A stretch of DNA of 64,000 nt from Blastobasis lacticolella. Lineage: Eukaryota; Arthropoda; Insecta; Lepidoptera; Blastobasidae. The notes below the pieces were generated by a model. That model made no database searches, was not told the origin of the DNA, and saw only the letters and a program-made list of their open reading frames with translations. Location: NCBI GenBank assembly GCA_905147135.1, contig LR990041.1, forward strand, positions 186,001-250,000, given 5' to 3'. This document shows positions 55,850 through 64,000 of this stretch, in pieces; the stretch's first letter is position 1, and every line of letters begins with the position of its first letter. The position numbers and the translations under genes were made by a program.

Positions 55850-56075
55850 ATTGTATCGGGGCCGTGACGGCGTGACGGCAGCCGGCGGGACGGCGGTGCG
55901 ATGACAAATTTATCGCGCGCTCACAATAAAATGCGCTCGTAAAAATATTACTACCCCCCCCCCCCTTTTCCTTCCCCCCCTCGGCTCCCCCTGCGATGGT
56001 CCCGCGAGAAATAACACACTTTGTCTCACTGGGAATCGGCTCCCGATCTCGTCACACGCAACGCGGAAAGCTAAC
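55850..56075. other. GC-rich unique island with a C12 run
   Basis: GC-rich repeats of 'gtgacgg' and 'cggcgggacggcgg' lead to a 12-base C run (55954-55965) and a pyrimidine-rich stretch to about 56000. Candidate regulatory element and potential i-motif/G4. No coding. Confidence 0.4.
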
Positions 56076-56119
56076 TGCGGGTGAATGCGGCAATTTGCTG
56101 CTCAAATTGTTATGCAGAA

Positions 56120-56208
56120 ATGATCATCTATTTATTGTGCTCTTGTTAAGTATGGCGGGTTATTAATTATACCCTGGGCTCTACTGACGCCCTATAATAG
56201 ATGATCAT
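56120..56208. repeat. Short inverted repeat pair
   Basis: atgatcatctat (56120-56131) is perfectly inverted at 56197-56208, about 65 bp apart. This could be a tiny MITE. Confidence 0.6.
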
Positions 56209-56250
56209 GACCCATATTTTGTTGCGATGCCAAGTAATTTCTTGTCAATT

Positions 56251-56528
56251 GAGCAAGGTCCCGGCCGTGTGGTGTCCGGCAAATAGAATAGCACCAACCC
56301 CTTACATTCGTGGGTCGTATAAGCCGACTAATGGGTTTCGAGGCAAAAGTTCGGGAGTCTCCGTAGGCTGGAAAATAGGCAGCAGCGTTTTCCATTTCTA
56401 TATTTTCAACACTGCGATCTCCAACCCGCCCCTGCCAAGCGTGGAGATTATGGCAATAACCTCTCCTTTCGTAGGAGAGGCGCTAAGTCCTGCAGTGGAC
56501 TGTTATAGGCTGTGTGGTGAACAAGGTC
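56251..56528 (+). mobile_element. Family Z retroposon, complete copy with target duplication
   Basis: The body 56261-56518 follows the same order as 36913-37168 ('gtgtccggcaaatagaatag' to 'cctgcagtggactgttatag'). The direct repeat ga[ga]caaggtc at 56251-56260 and 56519-56528. The 124-codon frame crossing it (56201-56575) is a repeat by-product. Confidence 0.85.
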
Positions 56529-56649
56529 AACGAAAGAAGAAAAACATCGTGAATAAAAGTTTGTGGCTGCTCTAGTACACTGACCACCTGTCATTTCGGC
56601 CAGTTGTGTTGGTTCAACGCACAGGCAAAAAAAATTACCCACGGATCGA

Positions 56650-56925
56650 CCCGTAGAACTAAATATAAATAAATAAATATTCTAGGACAAATTCACACAG
56701 CGCCATCTAGCCCCAAACTAAGCAAAGCTTGTATTATGGATGCTAAATAACTGATATACTACTTAAATAATTTTAAATACATACTTATTATACGAGTACA
56801 TAGAACGCCCAGACACGTAACAGAAATTAAAATTTATCATTTCAATTTCTGCCGGCCAGGAATCGAACCCGGGACCTCAAACGGGCATGTTGACCATTGA
56901 ACCACTCGTCGAACAGGTCGTCGAA
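56650..56925 (-). mobile_element. SINE family B, full-length
   Basis: The minus strand begins with a tRNA-like head 'cgagtggttcaatggtcaac' (box A-like) and 'ggtcccgggttcgattcctg' (box B-like). A ~120-bp middle follows, then 'agcatccataatacaagctt', 'tggggctagatggcgctgtg' and an (ATTT)n tail at 56650-56690. It has the best-preserved head of the three B copies. Confidence 0.85.
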
Positions 56926-58204
56926 GTTGCCGATCGGACCACGGGAAATAAATGAACATGCTTATGTAGTCACGGACTTCGGTTTACCATCCTTTTCTCT
57001 TTTCGAAGTAAGTACAATAGATAGTACAAAAACTCCACCGACTAGACTAACGATTATTTTGTCTCTTTCGCAAAAACTAAAATTTGCTTTTCGGGCAGTT
57101 AGGGACTAGTGAATTGAAACGTTCGATGTTCGTAATAAAATTGTGTGGGGAAAACTTAGAACTTATCTTAATTTTTTTTATATAACAAATTATCGAATTT
57201 GAAAAATGAAGAATGTAACATGCACACTCACGCCCGTGTCCTACAGAAGTAGGCAGAGACTATCAAATGTAACATGTCCCTCCCAACAATGTGCTATGCG
57301 CATCCACCGCTCCAGCGCTAGCGGCTGCGTGGCGACGGCGGTGCGTGAGCCGGCGCTCCAGTTTTTACGATAACTGCATCGACGCTAGGATTTGCGACAT
57401 CTATCTTGTTTACTTTGATTGCGTGGATCTCGTTACGCCTGCGATGCCGCGACACCATTGGCCTAGGATATGTGACGAGATTCATTGTAATCCTTTCATA
57501 CGATTCGGAGTCGGATCCTTCCAAATTGCACTGAGTCTACGCTTAGCACTTTGAAATATTTCATACACACGCCTTTTGATGTTTTGACCCACCGGTGGAG
57601 GACGCAGATCATGATCGATTTTGTTTGTCCCGTATCTATACAAATATTTACACACAGACCTATATTTTTTGTCTCGTGGGAAATTCCTATATTCAAAGTT
57701 GTGGAGATTATCTACATAAACTTAGAAGCTTTAACTCTTAGTAATACAAGTACAATGATAACGTAAAACGCACCAAGACGCTTCTTGGAACTACAAAATT
57801 TTGATAATCTAATCAAATAAGTATCACGGGAACTGTCGCACTGCACGGTTCTTAGTGCATAGCAAATAGTACAGATTCCTCAACTCACCTTTTAATGCAT
57901 GCTGCTAACAAAGCTAGGAATACTGCTGTGTTGACAGTATCTCCCATCACCGCAAAACCCTCTGCACTTCTCGACGTTTCAACTCTTCATATTCTCTTCA
58001 AACTGCAACATTTTAATGTACATACAAAATATTTAGTTATTTGTTATATAAGAGCAACGTTATTTTTTGCTGCGAGTGCTGACTTTAAATCACAATTGAA
58101 CTAGTGATACAGTCTGGAATTGAATCACGAGCGCAGCGAGTACATTGAGTGGTTTAAAAGCACTAGACATAAAATGTGCCCTTGTTGAAAGTTGAATCAT
58201 ATAA
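56926..58204. other. Gene-free stretch, nothing recognised
   Basis: A small GC patch lies at 57300-57360. The overlapping antiparallel frames at 57291-57554 have no domain. No recurrent repeats were seen. Confidence 0.35.
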
Positions 58205-58380
58205 CTTTTCACCTCTTCCGCGAAGAGGATGTTTTAGGTGCGTTAAAAAGTTTGGTGTGTTCGCGGTGCAGGCAGCAGTTATTTGAAATCACTTTTGTCC
58301 ACGCTCGCTGTAAAAAGGCATTTTGCTGCAAGATTTTACGCACCAAAAGCACCCTCTCCGTGCTGGAGAGGTGAAAAAAC
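58205..58380. mobile_element. MITE-like element with ~45-bp inverted ends
   Basis: Left 58205-58249 (ttttcacctcttccgcgaag, then ttaggtgcgttaaaa) is inverted at 58332-58380 ('attttacgcaccaaaagcac', 'gagaggtgaaaaaa'). Each arm itself contains a small hairpin (cctct..agagg). No ORF and no clear target duplication. Confidence 0.75.
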
Positions 58381-58434
58381 ATTATTGCACCGAAACCTAA
58401 TTACCGTAAACAAACAATAGGTACGTGAACAGAC

Positions 58435-58625
58435 GCGGGCACAAACGGCCGGCCGGGGTCGTTCGTGTCGTAATCAAATTTCGTAGGTGTGCTCAAGCCG
58501 GGTGCGGACAAAGCGCTACAATATTTCCCCCGCACTTGAGACAAAGACATCTGGGAGGCCGGAGCCCCTCGGTGGAGCCCGGCCACCCGCGCGCATAACG
58601 AGAGGGCTAGTACTCAGATGGAAAT
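58435..58625. other. GC-rich island
   Basis: 'cggccggccggggtcg' and 'aggccggagcccctcggtgg' in unique sequence. Frames on both strands are domain-free. Confidence 0.35.
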
Positions 58626-59114
58626 CGCAGTACCTCCGATTAGTAATCGATAAATGCTATGACACAGACATGATTTATTTTGACATCTAAAATCCCGTAC
58701 AAAATTAAGGTATGCCTATTAAAATTTTATAGGATAAGGAAAAGCCAAGACTGGTCGCTAGGATGATATTGATGATAGTTAGACACTGACCATGAGGTGA
58801 TAGACGAGCACACTGCCCGCCCGATGGAAATCGGTATCTGACCACAATGTTTTCGATTCTTAAACATAGGTAGTTAGTAATAAACACGCATTAATGTCAG
58901 AAGCAAAGCGCTAATAGCTGACAAATCCGACACCTAACGCTGCTAATGTAGCATTATTTCTTGCATTATTCAGGTAGATTTCACCTATGAAATCCTACCA
59001 TCGGCAGCTAGATTTCAGAAACGACTCGATTTCTCGACTCTGAAATATTTTAAGATATGATTAAGCAGATTTGTAGTAGTTACGTTACGAGTTATCCCAA
59101 GTTCAATGGGCAGA
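58626..59114. other. Gene-free stretch, nothing recognised
   Basis: A weak family W/Y-like piece occurs at 58795-58840 ('gatagacgagcacactgccc', 'gcccgatggaaatcgg'). A gaaatcta/tagatttc type inverted stretch near 58975-59020 is also present. Confidence 0.35.
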
Positions 59115-60020
59115 TATAAAGCACAAAGACAGCGCCGTAGTCCGTAGCGCTCGCCGTCGCGGGGCGTAGCTTCCCGGCGCTCGGCGGGCGGCGGGCGCGG
59201 GGCGCGGGGGGCGGCGAGCGCCCATTTTTTACGATATACATAAAAGCTGCCGTGAAAGATTTACGCCAAATATATTCCGGCTAATGCCGATTGCCGCTCC
59301 GTCCCACTGTGCTAATGTTATTGCCGAATACGCCATTCCGTGGATTATTTGTCCTATGAATTTTTATGCTGATTCGATCGATTCTCGGCTCCGTGATATA
59401 TCGTCTACGTGGTATTTCAGTCGCTTATTTGTGACTATACATTTAGACTTGTTATGAGTGGCCGAAATCGGATGTATATTACGGACACGCCGCGATCAGG
59501 AGCAATAAGAACGGCCGATCAATTTTTTGATAGTGTCACTCGCAGGCGACAAGTCATTTCGCGCGACAACGTTTGATTTGAGTCCCCGCAAATTGAATCT
59601 GCGGCACAATGCCGGACCGCGGGCCGAATAAATATTCGCTTAGCAACAATCGAGCTCGCAACTCACACAATTACGGCGAAATGGAAAACCTTAGATAAAT
59701 AAAATCGGAAGCAACCGCGCCCGCGGCGGAACGCGGAGGGGAGGTTTTTTGCCGAGAAGAGCCGAGGCAGCGAACGCAAACAGCGGGCGATGTAGCGAAT
59801 TTGGAAACTCAATTCGGTCTATTGGGCCGCGCAGGGGCGGATTCAAATCCCCGCCCGACGGGGCGATTTACAATAAATTTGGAGCGCGGAATATGCTCGC
59901 AATATGTCGCGCCGCCCCGGGACGCCGCCGCCGCCGCCGCCGCCGCCCAATTTTAAACACTCGCCGTGGAATGTCGTAAGTTGTTTACAACGTAATCGGC
60001 GGGCGAGGGGAACCGGCGGT
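59115..60020. promoter_or_regulatory. Large unique GC-rich block, candidate conserved regulatory region
   Basis: This is the longest repeat-free, compositionally distinct block in the window. It opens with G-runs (59160-59215, quadruplex-capable), passes through AT/GC-balanced sequence with many ATTA, TTTAC and GATA-like words (59220-59700), and ends with (GCC)n at 59923-59946. The 76-codon frame at 59749 is Arg-rich only because of (CGC)n. A promoter/CpG-like or enhancer block of a nearby developmental gene is a reasonable inference. Confidence 0.4.
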
Positions 60021-60659
60021 TTGAATTTTCCATAGAGATCTTTGAATAGGGCCCAAATGGCATGTTAACTTCGTAGGGCGGGTAGGGTTACACAATCGAA
60101 TTGACACGGAGATTTTGAAAGCACACTTTACAGTCATCCGTTTACGCGGAAGATGTTTTAGGGCGGTTGGATTGAGGGGGAATTCATAAAATATTGTCAA
60201 GTCAATTTTGAAATTTGGTAGTTGTTATTTTATTTATAATAAGTTGTACCTCTGAATGATTCACTTAGGATCTTCAGTTTCACTACTCATATTATCGGGT
60301 GTGTATTGTTAGTATTGTTTTTACCTCGATATTTCGACGTAGTGAAAGTGTAGTGACTAACCACGAAAGTCTTAAAACCTATATCACTTAGGATCTTGTT
60401 CTTGCACTCAGCAATCACTTTTCGATCATTCATTGACTGAACTCTATCTTCACGAGACATATTCGTTGTGACCAACTGAGTTTATCAGCACGGCAACTAC
60501 GATGCTGTCAGTATTAGCGCATACTGATAGCATCTGCGCCTTCCCGTGCGATGCTGTTGTCGGCCTGTCATCATCAGGTGACTCATATGCTTGCTAGTCG
60601 CCCTCCACTAAGCGAAACACAAAGTATTTAAGGAGCTAGTTGTTATAATGTTTAAAGCA
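60021..60659. other. Gene-free stretch, nothing recognised
   Basis: AT-rich. Short antisense frames at 59985-60200 and 60287-60475 have no domain. Confidence 0.35.
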
Positions 60660-60960
60660 ATGTAAGAGCGACAGGCGCAAGCGGGTGGGGGAGACGCGGG
60701 CACAAAGCAGCCAGCGGCGGGCCTCATTACCCCTCGGGCGAAATTCCACTCTTTATTTATGAAATAAAAATGAAAACATTTCTGCGGAGCGGCGGCTGAC
60801 GAATGGCCGCCGTGCCACCCCTAGGAGGCGGGGGGGAGGGGGGCTATAACTCATCCACCTTCCCGCCGTCACGTGACAACCCTACTCCTACCAAACTGCA
60901 TTCTGATCCCCGTCGAAGGCGCGGAACAACCGATACTGCGATCGGACCGACCAACTGTGT
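60660..60960. other. GC-rich island with G-quadruplex motif
   Basis: G-runs at 60827-60843 (ggcgggggggaggggggc) sit beside ggcggctgacgaatggccgc. Non-repeat. The 88-codon frame across it is Gly/Pro/Thr-rich and unrecognised. Confidence 0.4.
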
Positions 60961-61127
60961 GGTATTTATTTCATTTCCCGTCTGTTCTTTTAGGTGTAGC
61001 ACCACGCTTTTTACATGTACACCTACCAAAGTAAGAATTAAAAATAACTTGCGTTATCCGAACACTTAGAATTTGTTTTTTCGAATTAACGTTCTATACA
61101 AAATGTTTCACATAGAATGTTAAGTTG

Positions 61128-61262
61128 AACACCAACCTGCACATTCAGGTGACTAAATGTGTAAACATGATCGAATCTGATCAGGTTCCACTGATAGCAG
61201 GGTCACGTAGGTCAGATGGCAGTCGCTTCACTGCAATTCAACGATCTGCCAAATCCAGGGTG
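61128..61262 (+). mobile_element. SINE family A, partial
   Basis: 'cctgcacattcaggtgacta', 'gtgtaaacatgatcgaatct', 'gatcaggttccactgatagc' and 'gtcagatggcagtcgcttca'. Both ends are lost. Confidence 0.85.
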
Positions 61263-61416
61263 GTTTTTCACCACCACCTAGCAGGTCGCAGCTCTATAAT
61301 TATCACTAAATCAACAATAATGTAATAGTTAATACTACTATGGCCAGGTCTACCTCCCTAGTCTTGCCTACTCTATGTTGTAATTTGACACATAAAATCG
61401 ACTTCAATTACCTACT

Positions 61417-61539
61417 TTAAGCCGCTTGCACCAAATTCTTATACACGTTTAAGAATGATGTTTAACGTTTTTTTGTATGAAGTTATTTGTTAAAGTATCA
61501 GCTTAAATACGTTTTAGAATTTGGTGCAAGCCGCCCTTA
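61417..61539. mobile_element. Small MITE with TTA flanks
   Basis: 'gccgcttgcaccaaattct' at 61421 is inverted as 'agaatttggtgcaagccgcc' ending at about 61535, with TTA on both sides (61417-61419, 61537-61539). TTA targets fit Harbinger-type elements. The interior is ~75 bp, AT-rich and non-coding. Confidence 0.75.
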
Positions 61540-62185
61540 GTGTAAAATTAAGCTTAAGGCCTTGCTCAACATTAGATAGGTATAGCCTGCCGAAGGCAAT
61601 CTGGAACTATTCAAGAATTAATTACATTTATACGGCACATTGTAGTTTTATGTGAGTTGATAATTAAGGTTTAATTTGGTGGCATGTCGCCGAGGGGCGG
61701 CGCGGGGCCGGAAAGATTTTTCAATTACCAACTTTGTGCCGTTCGCTCCAATCTCGGGGTGCAGAGTAGCGGCAGACAGAGGCTGACTGTCGACTACCGC
61801 GAATTAGGAATGTAAGAATTCGATGGGAATGACGAAGGTTGGGAGTTCTATCAGAGCAAAGTGGCGTTCCACAGTATCCCCTGTCTCCATAGGGATAGGC
61901 ACCTCCTGTGAGTCAACGCGTGAGCTTTATATACGGCAGTAGTTTAGAAGATAGTTACATGAAAGGAAAACTTAAACTTCTGAGTGTCTGCTCAGTTCAA
62001 GTAAAAGCTGAATGTCTTATATAAGTCAATATAAGACAAAAAGCATTTTGCTATTCAATCCATATCCCAAAAGGCCAATGCAGACTGGTCAGTCTCTAAA
62101 ATACAACCATGCACAACTACCACAAGTAAGCCGCTGACATCGCTAAACTGTTGACATAATAGCTATGCGAGCAGTTTTCTTTTGA
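61540..62185. other. Gene-free stretch, nothing recognised
   Basis: A GC patch at 61680-61720 (cgccgaggggcggcgcgggg). No repeats or coding similarity. Confidence 0.35.
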
Positions 62186-62565
62186 TATTTTGTGGCAGAC
62201 AAACAGGCAAGCGTGCCACCTGATGGAAAGTGGTCACTGCCGCCTATGGACATCAGCCACACCAGGGGAATCACCAATGCGTTGCCCGCCTCTTAAGAGA
62301 CCTTTATACATTAATACCTCTTGAACGATCCGATGTCATAGTACAAAGGAAACAATGTAGCTGGAAGCTCATTCCACATCCGAATCATACGAGCGAGAAA
62401 CGTTCTTTCGAACCTTCGCGTGGTGACCAACAGAGGGTCTGCGGAGTAGTTGTAGCACTATACGCGTTCTCAGGCTGGCTATATTTACTTTAGGCCAAAA
62501 CTTTGGTTCCATAGTGCTTGCATCTATAGACCCGTGAATAGACGTGACCAAGAGGTCGATAGGAC
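62186..62565 (+). repeat. Dispersed repeat family W, longest copy
   Basis: It starts 'gcagacaaacaggcaagcgt', then 'gccacctgatggaaagtggt', 'ggacatcagccacaccaggg', 'ttgcccgcctcttaagagac', 'tagctggaagctcattccac' and 'cgagcgagaaacgttctttc'. This order is characteristic of a very common lepidopteran dispersed repeat. An 87-codon frame crosses it but no transposition protein is recognisable. Confidence 0.75.
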
Positions 62566-63415
62566 TCTGGGTGGAGGTGGGTTTAGGTTAAGTTAGTGTG
62601 TATCTGTGGGAATGTGTGATACGGAACTTGAAAATAGAAGTAAAATCTTTGTCAAGTATCCCTGGCGGGAGTCTCTGTCTCCGGCCCTACTCTGCGCGCT
62701 GTGGAATTCTTAATATCAGTGCGCGCTAACTACGCCCGTATAATATTGGCTGCTGGCCGGAGTGGCGGCGGAATGCCCCCCCTCCCGCCCCCACCCCTTG
62801 CAATGCTCTTCAAACTGTCTCGCAATAATATTAGCTACTCGTACCTACGTAAAATAAAACTCAAGATAAATGAGCCATTCTCAAGAACAGTCCTTTAAAT
62901 ATATGGCGCGCTTTAACGACAAAAAGAATATTATTATAATCTCTTGACTGTAGGGGGCTATTGTTGTTGTTGTATGGCAAACCATATGTGTGACTGTCAT
63001 CGTTCATTGCCACAGTACAAATGAAAAGGCATTAAAACGCCAGTTATTATTTGCTAAAGTGCTGCCATACTAATCTAAGGCTGAGCCCGTGGTTGAGCCT
63101 CGAGGAGCATTAACAGCTAATAACCGTTGAATTAGCAGATCTAAAGTAAATACAACCAAGAGATTATAATAATGTTTTAGTCGTTAGAGCGCGCCATCTA
63201 CGGTAATTATTACGAAGGGAGTCTTAAAAGCGGAGCAAATACCAATCAGAAGGACAGTCGTCACAGAAAACTCGTAATAAAATTATAGCTTACGACCGTA
63301 AAACTTTTAATCCATCGTGATATTGTGATGGCGTCATGGTTTTTATTATAATTATTATGGTGTTTTGTGATACTAACATGTTTAAGGTGAACCGATGATT
63401 TTCGACAACACACAT
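62566..63415. other. Gene-free stretch with one GC patch
   Basis: 62660-62810 is GC-rich and ends in C-runs (cccccctcccgcccccacccc, i-motif/G4-type on the minus strand). The rest has no recognised feature. Confidence 0.35.
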
Positions 63416-63480
63416 TCATTTAATGCAGATCCATCAGGCAGACCATAAGCTTGTTTGCCTCCTTAGTGGTATAAAAAAAT
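63416..63480 (-). repeat. Dispersed repeat family W fragment
   Basis: On the minus strand 'ataccactaaggaggcaaac', 'aagcttatggtctgcctgat' and 'ggatctgcatt' form the start of a W variant also seen at 49085. Confidence 0.55.
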
Positions 63481-63639
63481 ATAAAAAAAATCTGACTTCT
63501 AAAAAGGTGAGAAGAACCAAAATAGGCTACTCTAAAAAAATTTAAACTACAGATATTTAGCCTGAAAAGTACTTAGGTGCAAAGGAAGGATGAATATTGA
63601 ACCCCTAGCATCGCAAACGCCTACAGGCTACCGTAAATG

Positions 63640-63685
63640 CTACCCATCAGGCGAGTTGTACGCTTGTTTGCCATTGCCATTTCTA
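63640..63685 (-). repeat. Dispersed repeat family W fragment
   Basis: On the minus strand 'ggcaaacaagcgtacaactc' and 'gcctgatgggtagcattta'. Short but in the W order. Confidence 0.5.
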
Positions 63686-63864
63686 AAATTACTGTTTCAT
63701 CCACATTACTAACATGAACGTTTGTGAAAATCTTGAGATATTGAAGTCAACCAGTGACCTGTTTATGATTAAAATATTTTAATTAAATTTTAATACAGAG
63801 ATAGCTTAGCTCCTTGTGAACAAAACAGGTAGGCGGCAACGCGTGGGTGATGCCCTATTATTGC

Positions 63865-63945
63865 AACGTTCATTGGCAGCGGTGACTGCTTTCTATCAGG
63901 CAGGCCGTAAGCTTGTTTGCCGCCTTGGTGGTATAAAAAAACAGG
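63865..63945 (-). repeat. Dispersed repeat family W fragment
   Basis: On the minus strand 'ataccaccaaggcggcaaac', 'aagcttacggcctgcctgat' and 'agaaagcagtcaccgctgcc', closely similar to 63416-63480 and 49085-49165. The rest of the window, to 64000, holds nothing recognised. Confidence 0.6.
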
Positions 63946-64000
63946 CTATATTAATCGAAGTCTACGCGGACGACGTCGCGAAGAAATGCTAGTGTAGAAT

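Noticed and set aside
59749..59979. Arg-rich frame resembling a nucleic-acid-binding tail
   Set aside because: The Arg run is a translation of (CGC)n. There is no other domain.
62230..62493. 87-codon frame over the family W repeat as a transposase fragment
   Set aside because: The frame differs between family W copies and contains no catalytic motif.

Overview
The window is 64 kb of eukaryotic, AT-rich, repeat-laden DNA that looks like a moth or butterfly (Lepidoptera). The basis is the repeat content: tRNA-derived SINEs, LINE 3' ends with (GAT)n or AATAAA-type tails, and many small terminal-inverted-repeat (TIR) elements of the kind common in that order. I cannot name the species. I found no convincing host protein-coding exon, no rRNA, no functional tRNA gene and no CRISPR array. 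The open frames are short and mostly chance or antisense. The few with recognisable protein similarity are pieces of retrotransposons. The window therefore reads as intergenic or long-intron DNA.

Mobile elements give most of the structure. SINE family A (11 copies, one with a clear tRNA-like head at 51836-52186) is scattered throughout. SINE family B has three copies, at 40998, 41858 and 56650. Short LINE 3' ends of at least four types recur: an RTE-like type at 2863, 18680, 19265, 20045, 31010, 33628, 44640 and 53270; a jockey/CR1-like C-terminus at 1494, 6818, 50388 and 55555; a longer truncated LINE at 53924-55015; and antisense tails at 13083 and 14608. A repeat ending in GATGATG (family Z) occurs at 8238, 15846, 16592, 36913 and 56261. 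Several insertions keep readable target-site duplications.

DNA-transposon remnants are well preserved. Two non-autonomous elements have hAT-type 8-bp target duplications (18483-19069 and 41238-41839). A 728-bp element at 12250-12977 has TIRs of about 60 bp and a 104-bp internal tandem repeat. Two copies of a 0.4-kb MITE lie at 47648 and 52294. Smaller MITEs lie at 11601, 58205 and 61420. The most unusual object is 22966-26253, about 3.3 kb bounded by inverted repeats of nearly 0.5 kb. It holds the decayed catalytic and C-terminal parts of a reverse transcriptase on the minus strand, plus an unrelated 149-codon plus-strand frame.

Between the repeats lie 100-1000 bp GC-rich islands (for example 3700-3985, 9590-9775, 17330-17600, 43590-43880, 55850-56070 and 59115-60020). 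They are not repeats that I recognise and some carry sites for known factor classes. They are candidate regulatory elements. A possible promoter lies at 21940-22490, with a palindrome around TATTTAAA, a perfect NRF-1/Ewg-type site and a possible short first exon. Regulatory calls are inference only.
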